Assembly: GCF_010731575.1 (NCBI RefSeq)
Contig: NZ_AP022617.1
Coordinates: 3,348,001-3,412,000 of the forward strand
Direction: 5' to 3'
DNA: 64,000 nucleotides
Origin: Mycolicibacterium monacense
GTDB taxonomy: Bacteria; Actinomycetota; Actinomycetes; Mycobacteriales; Mycobacteriaceae
Positions within the stretch are counted from its first letter, which is position 1; every line of letters starts with the position of its first letter. A program made the translations under genes and the position numbers. The notes beneath the pieces were generated by a model. The model searched no databases. It was not told the origin of the DNA and saw only the letters and a list, made by a program, of their open reading frames with translations. Positions 11,220 to 18,790 of the stretch are shown here, one piece after another.

Positions 11220-12313
11220 CCGTCGAGCCGAGCTTCGTCCTCACCGGCGACGACGGTGTCGTCCTGGCCGACGGCGTCCACACGCCGTACCCCGCGCTGG
11301 GCGACGCGCGCACCGCGCTGGGCGCAGGCGATGCCCCAATGATCCTGGGCGCCTTGCCTTTCGACCTGACCGCGCCGACGGCACTGTTCCGCCCGCAGCA
11401 CGTACGCTTCCTCGATGCGCTGCCGGACTGGTCGGCCGTCGACCTGCCACGTGTACGGATCGCCGAGTTCCGGCCCGCACCCCAGGAGCACCGCGCACGC
11501 GTCGCGTCGGCGGTGCGCGCGCTGAACGACCCCGCCACCGGACTGCACAAAGTCGTCCTCGCGCGGGCGCTGCACCTGACCGCCGACGGACCACTAGACG
11601 CGCGAACCGTGCTGCGGCGCCTGCTCGCCGACGATGCGAGCGCCAACGCGTATCTGGCCGATCTCACCGCAGCCGGAGCCCACTACCGCGGTGCGGCCCT
11701 GATCGGCGCCAGCCCGGAACTGCTGGTGGCCCGGCGCGGTGAGGTGGTGACGTGCCAACCCTTCGCCGGTTCGGCGCCGCGGTTCGCCGACCCCGCGGCG
11801 GACCGGGCCAGCGGCGCCGCCCTCGCCGACTCCGCCAAGAACCGGCACGAACACGCCATCGTGATCGACGAGGTGCGCAAGGCTCTCGACCCGCTGTGCG
11901 TGGATCTGCAAATCGCGCCGACACCGCACCTCAGCGCGACGGCCGCCGTCTGGCACCTGAGCACTCAGATCACCGGACGGTTACGCGAAACAACCACTAC
12001 CGCACTGGATCTCGCGGTCGCACTGCACCCGACCCCGGCCGTCGGCGGCGTTCCGACCGACCTGGCCGCGGAGTTGATCAAACGCCTCGAGGGCGACCGC
12101 GGCTTCTACGCCGGCGCCGTCGGCTGGTGCGACGCGACGGGTGACGGCCGCTGGGTGGTGTCCATCCGGTGCGCCCAACTGGCCGCCGATCGGCTCGCCG
12201 CCACCGCCCACTCCGGGGGCGGCATCGTCGCCGAATCCGATCCGGACGACGAAGTCGCAGAGACCACAACGAAATTCACGACCATCCTGTCCGCACTGGG
12301 GGTAACGCAATGA
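11216..12313 (+). CDS. entC: Isochorismate synthase (EntC/MenF family)
   Basis: 365 residues from GTG 11216 (GTGA overlap with the previous stop; GTG 11204 would add 4). Chorismate-binding motifs: GASPELLV, CQPFAGSAPR, LHPTPAVGGVPTD and RGFYAGAVGW. Converts chorismate to isochorismate for menaquinone or siderophore/salicylate synthesis; which pathway cannot be told from sequence. Lies in a gpm2-entC-GNAT operon with ATGA coupling to the next gene. Confidence 0.92.
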   Translation: MTVEPSFVLTGDDGVVLADGVHTPYPALGDARTALGAGDAPMILGALPFDLTAPTALFRPQHVRFLDALPDWSAVDLPRVRIAEFRPAPQEHRARVASAVRALNDPATGLHKVVLARALHLTADGPLDARTVLRRLLADDASANAYLADLTAAGAHYRGAALIGASPELLVARRGEVVTCQPFAGSAPRFADPAADRASGAALADSAKNRHEHAIVIDEVRKALDPLCVDLQIAPTPHLSATAAVWHLSTQITGRLRETTTTALDLAVALHPTPAVGGVPTDLAAELIKRLEGDRGFYAGAVGWCDATGDGRWVVSIRCAQLAADRLAATAHSGGGIVAESDPDDEVAETTTKFTTILSALGVTQ

Positions 12314-12789
12314 CCGTGTCCGTCCGCCGGGTCGAACCCGGTGACGAGGTGGCGCTCACCGCGATGGTGCACGAGCTGGCCGCGTTCGAACGCGCGTCCG
12401 ACGAGTGCACCGTGACCGAAAAGCAGATGTACGACGCGCTTTTCGGGGTCGAGCCGCGTGTCTACGGTCACCTCGTCGAGGTTGACGGTGAGGCCGCCGC
12501 CGGCGCCCTGTGGTTCTACAACTTCTCGACCTGGGACGGCGTGGCCGGCATCTACCTCGAGGACCTCTTCGTCCGGCCGCAGTACCGCCGCCGGGGACTG
12601 GCCCGCACCCTGCTGTCGACGCTCGCGCGCGAATGCGTCACCAAGGGCTACAGCCGGCTGACCTGGGCGGTGCTCGACTGGAACGAGAACGCGATCGCGC
12701 TCTACGACGCCGTCGGAGGCAAACCGCAGACCGAGTGGATCACCTACCGGGTGTCGGGTCCCGAATTGTCGGCGCTCGCGGGATCCTGA
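12310..12789 (+). CDS. GNAT N-acetyltransferase (Rv3216-like)
   Basis: 159 residues. Acetyl-CoA binding loop RPQYRRRGLARTLL and the terminal NENAIALYDAVGG helix mark a GNAT fold of the diamine/SSAT-like group. ATG overlaps the entC TGA. Substrate unknown. The last 46 bp overlap the convergent membrane-protein gene. Confidence 0.88.
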   Translation: MTVSVRRVEPGDEVALTAMVHELAAFERASDECTVTEKQMYDALFGVEPRVYGHLVEVDGEAAAGALWFYNFSTWDGVAGIYLEDLFVRPQYRRRGLARTLLSTLARECVTKGYSRLTWAVLDWNENAIALYDAVGGKPQTEWITYRVSGPELSALAGS

Positions 12790-13166
12790 GCGCCCAGCCA
12801 CTGCAGCGCCGACGGACTGAACAACAGCAGCAGCGCGGTCAGCGCGACCACGGCGACCGGGATTCCATAGAACCACTGGTGCGACCCCACCGCGACGTAC
12901 CACGTCACCGGCAGCAGCAGCAGCTGGGCGAACACCGCGATCCCGCGACCCCACCGCCGCCCGGTCCACAGCGCCCACCCGGCGGCCAGCACGCCACTGC
13001 CGACGATCGCGAACCACGCCGCCGTGCCGAACTTGTTGAGTCCGGCCTCCTCGGCGCGGGAGAAGCCGCTGATGAGATAGACCAGGGCGGCCACCACACC
13101 GGTGGCACCCTCGAGGGCCACCAGCACGGCGGCCTGACGCACGGTTGACGGGGCGGGAACAGGCAC
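12744..13166 (-). CDS. Four-helix integral membrane protein (Rv3217c-like)
   Basis: 140 residues, with hydrophobic stretches at about 11-33, 47-64, 72-92 and 96-116 and no soluble domain. No transporter signature. Conserved in position in mycobacteria; function unknown. It is divergent from the lipid kinase gene with a 39-bp gap. Confidence 0.75.
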   Translation of the reverse strand: MPVPAPSTVRQAAVLVALEGATGVVAALVYLISGFSRAEEAGLNKFGTAAWFAIVGSGVLAAGWALWTGRRWGRGIAVFAQLLLLPVTWYVAVGSHQWFYGIPVAVVALTALLLLFSPSALQWLGAQDPASADNSGPDTR

Positions 13167-13205
13167 GACGTCGAGCCTAGATGTTCGCGGTTAGGCTCAT
13201 GCCTC

Positions 13206-14153
13206 GTGCGTGCCGTGCTGATCGTCAACCCGAACGCGACGTCGACCACCGCGGCAGGGCGCGACCTGCTCGCCCACGCGCTGGAAAGCCGCACCGAGCT
13301 CTCGGTCGTCCACACCGACCACCGCGGCCACGCCATCGAGATCGCCCAGGATGCGGCCGCCGACGGGGTCGACGTGCTCATCGTGCACGGCGGGGACGGC
13401 ACGGTGAACGAGGTCGTCAACGGTGTCAAACGCGGCCGCGAAGCAGGCGCACCGGCCGTCGGTGTCGTCCCCGGCGGATCGGCCAACGTCTTCGCCCGCG
13501 CGCTCGGTATCAGCCCCGACCCGATCGAGGCGACCAACCAGCTCGTCGACCTGCTCGGCGAGTACCGGCGCACCGGGGTGTGGCGGCGCATCGGGCTGAT
13601 GGACTGCGGGGAGCGCTGGGCGGTGTTCACCGCGGGCATGGGGGTCGACGGCGACGTGGTGGCCGCGGTCGAGGCGCAGCGGGCCAAGGGCCGCAAGGTG
13701 TCGGCGTCGCGCTACATCCGCGTCGCAGTGCGCGAAGTGCTGGCCAGCGTGCGCAAGGAGCCGACGCTGACGCTGCACATGCCCGACCACGAACCGGTCG
13801 GCGGTGTGCACTTCGCGTTCGTGTCGAACTCGAGCCCATGGACCTACGCCAACGCGAGGCCGATCTGGACCAACCCGGGTACGACCTTCGAGACGGGGTT
13901 GGGGGTGTTCGCCACCACCAGCATGAACGCCTGGGCGAATCTGCGGCTGGCCAGGCAGATGTTCGCCCGCGTACCCGACCCGGTGGCGCGTCACCTCATC
14001 CGCGACGACGACGTCGCGTGGATCCGGATCACCTCGGATGTGCCGGTGGCCTGCCAGATCGACGGGGATTACATCGGCCCGCGCGAAACGATGACGTTCA
14101 CCTCGGTACCCGACGCTCTCGGCGTGGTCGCGCCGGCGGCAAAAACGCCCTGA
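13206..14153 (+). CDS. Diacylglycerol/lipid kinase family protein (DAGK catalytic domain)
   Basis: 315 residues from GTG 13206. The kinase motif HGGDGTVNEVVNG (about 58-70) and PGGSANVFAR (nucleotide binding) identify the DAGK/YegS/sphingosine-kinase superfamily; the C-terminal beta-sandwich is complete (QIDGDYIG, FTSVP). Probably phosphorylates a membrane lipid from the cytoplasmic face. Equivalent to Rv3218. A 245-bp regulatory region follows before whiB1. Confidence 0.87.
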   Translation: MRAVLIVNPNATSTTAAGRDLLAHALESRTELSVVHTDHRGHAIEIAQDAAADGVDVLIVHGGDGTVNEVVNGVKRGREAGAPAVGVVPGGSANVFARALGISPDPIEATNQLVDLLGEYRRTGVWRRIGLMDCGERWAVFTAGMGVDGDVVAAVEAQRAKGRKVSASRYIRVAVREVLASVRKEPTLTLHMPDHEPVGGVHFAFVSNSSPWTYANARPIWTNPGTTFETGLGVFATTSMNAWANLRLARQMFARVPDPVARHLIRDDDVAWIRITSDVPVACQIDGDYIGPRETMTFTSVPDALGVVAPAAKTP

Positions 14154-14244
14154 GCTGCGCGTGGTGGACTCACGGCAAAAATTTAGGGCGTAAGTGTGTT
14201 GAGTGTAGTACGAACGGGTAAGTGGACCTCTAACGCGGCTCCCC

Positions 14245-14261
14245 AGTGACATTGCCCACGT
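14245..14261 (+). promoter_or_regulatory. CRP-like site in the whiB1 promoter
   Basis: AGTGACATTGCCCACGT has GTGAC and CAC half-sites spaced like mycobacterial CRP (Rv3676-type) boxes, about 16 bp upstream of the -35. The M. tuberculosis whiB1 promoter is known to be controlled by CRP, which makes the match more credible. The right half is weak. Confidence 0.5.
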
Positions 14262-14347
14262 GTTAACGCGCATCTCTTGACATCCGTCGAGCCTGTGAAA
14301 ACATCGGATGCAACAGTGCAGAAACAATTCGTGTGCACGCGTTAACA
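14261..14347. repeat. 10-bp inverted repeat bracketing the whiB1 promoter
   Basis: TGTTAACGCG at 14261-14270 and its exact reverse complement CGCGTTAACA at 14338-14347 are separated by 67 bp that contain the -35/-10 and probable start site. Each arm contains the palindrome GTTAAC. Confidence 0.6.
14277..14304 (+). promoter_or_regulatory. whiB1 promoter (-35 TTGACA, -10 AAACAT)
   Basis: A perfect TTGACA (14277-14282) and a 16-bp spacer lead to AAACAT (14299-14304), a one-mismatch TANNNT element. Transcription would start near 14311, giving a leader of about 88 nt ending in a strong GAGGAG ribosome site. Confidence 0.6.
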
Positions 14348-14398
14348 GCCGAAGAAAAGCTCGTGCGCCCTGCTGCGCACATAGTGAGGAGTTAAACA

Positions 14399-14653
14399 AT
14401 GGATTGGCGTCACAAGGCCGTCTGTCGCGACGAGGATCCGGAGCTGTTCTTCCCGGTGGGGAACAGCGGGCCCGCGCTCGCCCAGATCGCCGACGCGAAG
14501 CTCGTATGCAACCGTTGCCCCGTCACCACCGAGTGCCTGAGCTGGGCATTGGAGTCCGGTCAGGACGCCGGTGTGTGGGGTGGCATGAGCGAGGACGAGC
14601 GTCGCGCCCTCAAGCGTCGCAATGCCCGCACCAAGGCCCGCAGCGGAGTCTGA
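14399..14653 (+). CDS. whiB1: WhiB1 iron-sulfur transcription factor
   Basis: 84 residues with the four cluster ligands Cys9, Cys37, Cys40 and Cys46, the GVWGGM turn, and a basic C-terminal DNA-binding tail (ALKRRNARTKAR). Length and sequence are those of WhiB1, an essential NO-responsive [4Fe-4S] protein that binds SigA. GTGAGGAG precedes the ATG by 9 bases. Monocistronic, with a promoter upstream and a hairpin terminator 15 bp after the stop. Confidence 0.97.
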   Translation: MDWRHKAVCRDEDPELFFPVGNSGPALAQIADAKLVCNRCPVTTECLSWALESGQDAGVWGGMSEDERRALKRRNARTKARSGV

Positions 14654-14667
14654 CCGCTCCGCAGCAT

Positions 14668-14703
14668 CAGTGAAGGCCCCGGCGAAAGTCGGGGCCTTCA
14701 CTG
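14668..14703 (+). terminator. Hairpin terminator after whiB1
   Basis: A 14-bp perfect stem (left arm 14668-14681, right arm 14690-14703) with an 8-nt loop. No U-tract follows, which is common for mycobacterial terminators. Confidence 0.85.
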
Positions 14704-14754
14704 TGTCCGGAACCACAATTCAATTCCCGCGCAGCCATTTCTGTGAATCCGGAT

Positions 14755-14850
14755 TACTGCGCGGCTCGGCCGCCCCCGCCTACTGCGCGGCTCGGCCGCC
14801 CCACCTACTGCGCGGCTCGGCCGCCCCACCTACTGCGCGGCTCGGCCGCG
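14755..14850. repeat. Tandem copies of the pdtaS 3' end (25-26 bp units)
   Basis: Units start at 14755 (26 bp), 14781 (25 bp) and 14806 (25 bp); a fourth partial copy at 14831-14850 forms the real end of pdtaS. Each unit begins TACTGCGCGGCTCGGCCGC. Read on the minus strand, each unit carries the codons for Arg-Ala-Ala-Gln and a TAG stop, so the extra copies look like duplications of the last codons of the gene. Confidence 0.9.
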
Positions 14851-16320
14851 GCGACCGATCGGGACCCGCAGCACCACATCCGTCCCCCCACTCGGCACGT
14901 CATGCATCCCGAGCGATCCGTCCAACTCCGCCGACACCAGCGTCCGCACGATCTGCAACCCCAGCCGGTCGGACTTCTCCAGGCTGAAGCCGGCCGGGAG
15001 ACCGCGCCCGTCGTCGTGCACCACCACGTCGAGCCACCGCGCCGAGCGCTCGGCGCGGATCGTGACGCTGCCCTGCGCGGTGCTGGCATCGAAGGCGTGC
15101 TCGATGGCGTTCTGCACCACCTCTGTGATCACCATGATCAGCGCCGTCGCCCGATCGGCGTCGAGCACGCCGAGGTCACCTTCGCGCTTGATCCGGATCG
15201 GCGGGCCGACGCTGGCGACATCGTTCATGATCGGCAGGATGCGGTCGACGACCTCGTCGAGGTTGACCTCCTCGTCCACCGACATCGACAGCGCGTCGTG
15301 CACCTGGGCGATCGACGAAACCCGCCGCACGGACTCCATCAACGCCTCGCGCCCCTCGGCGTTGTTCGTGCGACGGGCCTGCAGACGCAGCAGTGCGGCC
15401 ACCGTCTGCAGATTGTTCTTGACCCGGTGGTGGATCTCACGGATCGTCGCGTCCTTCGACAGCAGCGCACGGTCGCGCCGCTTCACCTCGGTCACGTCGC
15501 GGATCAGCACGGCCGCGCCCACCGCCGCGCCGTGCACCACGAGCGGCATCGTGCGCAGCAGCACCGCCGCACCGCCGGCATCGACCTCCATCCGCATGCT
15601 GGAACCGCCGGCGAGCGAATCCCGCACATGGTTGGCCAGTTCCTGCGCCTCGAACGGGTCGGAGATGAGCGGACGCGTGACCGCCACCAGGTTGTGGCCC
15701 TCGAGGTCGGCGGTCAGCCCCATCCGGTGATACGCCGAGATCGCGTTGGGGCTGGCGAACACCACGTTGCCCGCGCCGTCCAACCGGATGAAGCCGTCCC
15801 CCACCCGCGGACTTGAACGTGACATGGCCAGGTCACCGACGTTGGGGAAGGTCCCCTCGGAGAGCATGATCAGCAGATCGCCGGCGCAGTCCAGATAGGC
15901 GACCTCCAGCGGACTCGCGGTCCGCCGAGCCGCCAGGGCGGTCTGATGGGTCAGCACCGCGACGACGTCTTCGCGGTAGCGCACCGGCACTGCCTCGACG
16001 TTCAGGCCGGGCGCGTCGTTCTGCGCGGCAGGACCTTCCCGGCCGATGATGCCCGACTCGAAGGTGGCCGTGACCAACGGCATGGTCTCGGGGATCGCAG
16101 TGGTCCCCACCGCGTCGGCCAACAGGACGGTGGCGGCGGTGTTGGGCCTGACCTGCGCCACACAGACCAGCACCCCGTCGTCGCGGCGCACCCACATCAG
16201 GTAATCGGCGAAGGACAGGTCGGCCAGCAGTTGCCACTCCCCGACCACCGCATGCAGATGGTCGACGGCGTTGCCGGGCAGCACGGTGTGCTCGGCGAGC
16301 AGGTCACCGAGGGTGGACAT
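14830..16320 (-). CDS. pdtaS: PdtaS cytosolic sensor histidine kinase (GAF-PAS-HisKA_2-HATPase)
   Basis: 496 residues, no membrane segment. N-terminal GAF (about 1-150), PAS (about 170-285), then HisKA_2 with EIHHRVKNNLQT (phospho-acceptor His at 297/298), and an HWE/HATPase_c domain (VVQNAIEHAF N-box, DDGRGLP). PdtaS phosphorylates the ANTAR antiterminator PdtaR, which is not in this window. M. tuberculosis PdtaS senses NO and copper. The TAG stop lies in the last copy of a 25-bp tandem repeat. Confidence 0.94.
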   Translation of the reverse strand: MSTLGDLLAEHTVLPGNAVDHLHAVVGEWQLLADLSFADYLMWVRRDDGVLVCVAQVRPNTAATVLLADAVGTTAIPETMPLVTATFESGIIGREGPAAQNDAPGLNVEAVPVRYREDVVAVLTHQTALAARRTASPLEVAYLDCAGDLLIMLSEGTFPNVGDLAMSRSSPRVGDGFIRLDGAGNVVFASPNAISAYHRMGLTADLEGHNLVAVTRPLISDPFEAQELANHVRDSLAGGSSMRMEVDAGGAAVLLRTMPLVVHGAAVGAAVLIRDVTEVKRRDRALLSKDATIREIHHRVKNNLQTVAALLRLQARRTNNAEGREALMESVRRVSSIAQVHDALSMSVDEEVNLDEVVDRILPIMNDVASVGPPIRIKREGDLGVLDADRATALIMVITEVVQNAIEHAFDASTAQGSVTIRAERSARWLDVVVHDDGRGLPAGFSLEKSDRLGLQIVRTLVSAELDGSLGMHDVPSGGTDVVLRVPIGRRGRAAQ

Positions 16321-16348
16321 GTCGCTCTACCGGGGGGCGCTGAATGCG

Positions 16349-16564
16349 CTAGCTGATCACCGCGATGAGGTGTCCGGCCTGGATGACGTCACCCTCGGAC
16401 ACGTTGACCTTCGTCACCGTGCCGGCCACCTCGGCGAGCACCGGAATCTCCATCTTCATGGATTCGAGCAGCACGACGGTGTCACCCTCGCCGATCTGAT
16501 CGCCTTCGTGGACCACGACCTCGAGCACACTGGCCACGATCTCCGCGCGAACATCCTCGGCCAT
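16349..16564 (-). CDS. Biotinyl/lipoyl-attachment single-domain protein (TB7.3-like)
   Basis: 71 residues, a complete biotinyl domain with the modification motif ESMKMEIPV (central Lys) and the paired-hairpin glycine pattern. Identical length and near-identical sequence to the form I recall for mycobacterial TB7.3 (Rv3221c), so ATG 16564 is chosen over ATG 16579. It would need a separate carboxylase to act as biotin carboxyl carrier; no carboxylase gene is adjacent. Confidence 0.93.
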   Translation of the reverse strand: MAEDVRAEIVASVLEVVVHEGDQIGEGDTVVLLESMKMEIPVLAEVAGTVTKVNVSEGDVIQAGHLIAVIS

Positions 16565-16720
16565 CTTCACCCCACTCATCTGCTGCTGTTGCCGCTCTAT
16601 CGAACCACAACCCCGCGTCGTCGGAGCATCCACGGGGCCGTGAGACAATGACATGCAACCGCCCGCGTGCCGCGGGTCGGAGATATCCCGACCATTTCCG
16701 AGACCACATGGAGGACCCCC

Positions 16721-16813
16721 ATGGCCAAGCGAGGCCGCAAGAAGCGCGACCGCAAGCACTCGAAGGCGAACCACGGCAAGCGACCCAACGCCGGTTCGAA
16801 GTCGGTGCGCTGA
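16721..16813 (+). CDS. Mycobacterial ribosomal protein bL37
   Basis: A 30-residue, extremely basic protein starting MAKRGRKKRDRKHSK, with a strong GGAGG 8 bases before the ATG (16709-16713). It matches the small extra large-subunit protein bL37 seen in mycobacterial ribosome structures, where it sits near the peptidyl-transferase region; the recalled form is about 24 residues, so this one has a slightly longer tail. Convergent with rshA, separated by a long perfect hairpin. Confidence 0.88.
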   Translation: MAKRGRKKRDRKHSKANHGKRPNAGSKSVR

Positions 16814-16835
16814 CCCTCACCGCACTGCGGGTAGT

Positions 16836-16893
16836 ACGAAACTACGGTTGTTGACGGATCTCGAGAGAAATCCGTCAACAACCGTAGTTTCGT
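16836..16893. terminator. 24-bp perfect palindrome between bL37 and rshA, probable bidirectional terminator
   Basis: Left arm 16836-16859 and right arm 16870-16893 are exact reverse complements over 24 bp with a 10-nt loop. It lies between convergent genes, 22 bp after the bL37 stop and 11 bp before the rshA stop. T-runs near both ends are short. Confidence 0.8.
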
Positions 16894-16904
16894 CGTACCT
16901 GGGT

Positions 16905-17198
16905 TCAGCTGCGGTAGATCGTGGTGCGGCTGATCTCGATGCGCAGCCGCTCACGTAACCGGTCCGGCGCCTTCTCCCCACCGCACTTGACGGCGATGAG
17001 GCGCTTGACCCGTTCCTCCACGCCGTAATGACGCAGGCACGCCGGGCATTCCTCGAGATGGTGCTTGAGCTTGTCACGCGTCTCCGGGGTGCACTCGCCG
17101 TCGAGCAGCGTCCACACCTCCGCGATGACGGCGGCGCATTCGGGATGCTCCGGGTCGACCGGGCCGACCGGCGGGGTCCACCGCTCTTCGTCACTCAC
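16905..17198 (-). CDS. rshA: RshA anti-sigma factor of SigH (zinc/redox ZAS family)
   Basis: 97 residues with the HxxxCxxC motif of zinc-associated anti-sigma factors (His47, Cys51, Cys54) and a further Cys near position 73. Binds and inhibits SigH until disulfide stress breaks the complex. ATG overlaps the sigH TGA (ATGA), ensuring matched synthesis. Confidence 0.95.
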   Translation of the reverse strand: MSDEERWTPPVGPVDPEHPECAAVIAEVWTLLDGECTPETRDKLKHHLEECPACLRHYGVEERVKRLIAVKCGGEKAPDRLRERLRIEISRTTIYRS

Positions 17199-17908
17199 GA
17201 CGACACCTCCTCGGGCGCTTGCGCACCGCGGAGGAACCCGCGGTCTCGGGCGACATCGGCGAGCAGCTCACGAAGCTGCTTGCGGCCACGATGCAACCGG
17301 GACATCACGGTCCCGATGGGCGTATCCATGATCTCCGCGATCTCCTTGTACGGGAATCCTTCGACGTCGGCGTAGTAGACCGCCATCCGGAAATCCTCCG
17401 GTAGCGCCTGCAACGCCGCCTTGATCTCCGTGTCGGGCAGCGATTCGAGCGCCTCGACCTCGGCAGACCGCAGCCCCGTCGACGAATGCTCGGCGTTCGC
17501 GGCGAGCTGCCAGTCCGTGATCTCCTCGGTGGGGTACTCCGACGGCTGGCGCTGCTTCTTGCGGTAGCTGTTGATGTAGGTGTTGGTCAGGATGCGGTAC
17601 AGCCACGCCTTGAGGTTGGTGCCCTCACGAAACGACCGGAACCCGGCATAGGCCTTGACCATCGTCTCCTGCAGCAGATCCTCGGCGTCGGCGGGATTGC
17701 GCGTCATGCGCAGCGCGCCGCCGTAGAGCTGGTCGAGCAGCGGTATCGCATCGCGCTCGAAACGCGCCGTCAGTTCGGCGTCGGTTTCCTGTCGTTCGGC
17801 CGCCGCACCGTCGATGTCGGTCATCGTGGTCGACACCGTCCCTTCTGTCGCGGCGCCGTCGAACAGGCCCGGCAGATCCACCGGACGATCCAGGCAGGCC
17901 GTTGGCAC
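17195..17908 (-). CDS. sigH: ECF RNA polymerase sigma factor SigH
   Basis: Sigma region 2 ([35 protein letters not shown]) and region 4 ([26 protein letters not shown]) are intact. Drives thiol-oxidative and heat-stress genes. Two starts compete: GTG 17908 has a textbook GGGAGGA site 6-7 bases upstream and gives 237 residues; ATG 17824 gives 209 residues and fits the usual M. tuberculosis annotation but has a poor ribosome site. The longer form is listed. An autoregulatory SigH promoter lies about 75 bp upstream. Confidence 0.95.
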   Translation of the reverse strand: MPTACLDRPVDLPGLFDGAATEGTVSTTMTDIDGAAAERQETDAELTARFERDAIPLLDQLYGGALRMTRNPADAEDLLQETMVKAYAGFRSFREGTNLKAWLYRILTNTYINSYRKKQRQPSEYPTEEITDWQLAANAEHSSTGLRSAEVEALESLPDTEIKAALQALPEDFRMAVYYADVEGFPYKEIAEIMDTPIGTVMSRLHRGRKQLRELLADVARDRGFLRGAQAPEEVSS

Positions 17909-17980
17909 CAGAGTCCTCCCTTGATCCTAGAGGTTGTGACCGACACGTTCTCGGCTGCGTGCGCACCCGAAGTCTTTCCC

Positions 17981-18011
17981 AACAACAGCAGGACCGCGCG
18001 ATGTTGTTCCC
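17981..18011 (-). promoter_or_regulatory. SigH-dependent autoregulatory promoter of sigH
   Basis: On the minus strand GGGAACA (from 18011) is followed 18 bases later by GTTGTT (17986-17981), matching GGGAAYA-N17-cGTT. It overlaps the start region of the divergent ybaK gene, so SigH binding may affect both. Confidence 0.75.
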
Positions 18012-18020
18012 AGCCACCTC

Positions 18021-18033
18021 TAAGCTGACCGGC
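18021..18033 (+). promoter_or_regulatory. -10 element for leaderless ybaK transcript
   Basis: TAAGCT (TANNNT) ends 7 bases before GTG 18034, the standard spacing for a leaderless mycobacterial mRNA beginning at the start codon. Confidence 0.45.
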
Positions 18034-18519
18034 GTGCGCGCAGCTACACCGGCGATCGCCGCTCTGGTCTCCGACGGAGCGCCGCATGAGGTCCTGCAGT
18101 ACCGGCACGACCCGCGCGCCGGCTCGTACGGGGACGAGGCCGTCGCGGAACTCGCCGAAACGGGCATCGACGCCCAGCAGGTGTTCAAGACACTGGTGAT
18201 CGCGGTCCCGAAGGGCCTGGCGGTGGCGGTGCTGCCGGTGCCCGCCAAGCTCTCGCTCAAGGCGGCGGCCGCGGCGCTCGGTGTGCCGAAGGCGGCGATG
18301 GCCGAGCGGGCCGCCGCGGAACGGTCGACGGGTTACGTCCTCGGCGGCATCTCCCCGCTCGGTCAGCGTAAACGGCTGCCGACGGTGATCGATTCGTCGG
18401 CGCTCCAGTGGGACCGGGTGTTGTGCAGCGCCGGTAAGCGGGGACTCGAAATCGCCGTGGCGCCAAACGATCTCGTCCGGCTGACCGACGCGGTGACCGC
18501 GGACATCGCCGTCATTTGA
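18034..18519 (+). CDS. ybaK: YbaK/EbsC-type Cys-tRNA(Pro)/aminoacyl-tRNA deacylase
   Basis: 161 residues with the YbaK fold: VFKTLVIAV (substrate Lys), AKAAMAERAAAERSTGYVLGGISPLGQRKRLPTVID-type core. Hydrolyses mischarged Cys-tRNA(Pro). GTG 18034 is preferred because a -10 sits 7 bases upstream and no ribosome site is seen; ATG 18001 would place the start in the sigH promoter. In H37Rv the equivalent (Rv3224A/B) is broken; here it is intact. Its 3' end overlaps catC by 8 bp. Confidence 0.87.
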   Translation: MRAATPAIAALVSDGAPHEVLQYRHDPRAGSYGDEAVAELAETGIDAQQVFKTLVIAVPKGLAVAVLPVPAKLSLKAAAAALGVPKAAMAERAAAERSTGYVLGGISPLGQRKRLPTVIDSSALQWDRVLCSAGKRGLEIAVAPNDLVRLTDAVTADIAVI

Positions 18520-18790
18520 CGTCGGAGGGGTGCCGGGCCAGCGGCGTGACGTGGATGTCCATGTAGGGGAACAACGGCAGGGCCGAGATCAGCTCGTGCA
18601 GTTCATCGTTCGACTCGACGTCGAAGACCGAGAAGTTCGAGTACTCACCGGCGATACGCCAGATCTGCGGCCACTTCCCGGCTCGCTGCAACTCCTGGGA
18701 ATAGGCCTTCTCGCGGGAGACCAGGTCGATGCGCGCCTGCGGATCGAGGTCGTGCGGGATCCGCACATCCATTCGTACGTGGAACAGCAT
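18512..18790 (-). CDS. catC: Muconolactone delta-isomerase CatC
   Basis: 92 residues, the usual size, starting MLFHVRMDVRIPHDLDP with the family's LFPYMDIHVTPL-type end. Isomerises muconolactone to 3-oxoadipate enol-lactone. ATG overlaps the catA TGA, so it is the last gene of the catRBAC operon. Confidence 0.95.
   Translation of the reverse strand: MLFHVRMDVRIPHDLDPQARIDLVSREKAYSQELQRAGKWPQIWRIAGEYSNFSVFDVESNDELHELISALPLFPYMDIHVTPLARHPSDVK

Noticed and set aside
14755..14850. CRISPR-like array
   Set aside because: Units are directly contiguous with no spacers and derive from the pdtaS 3' end.
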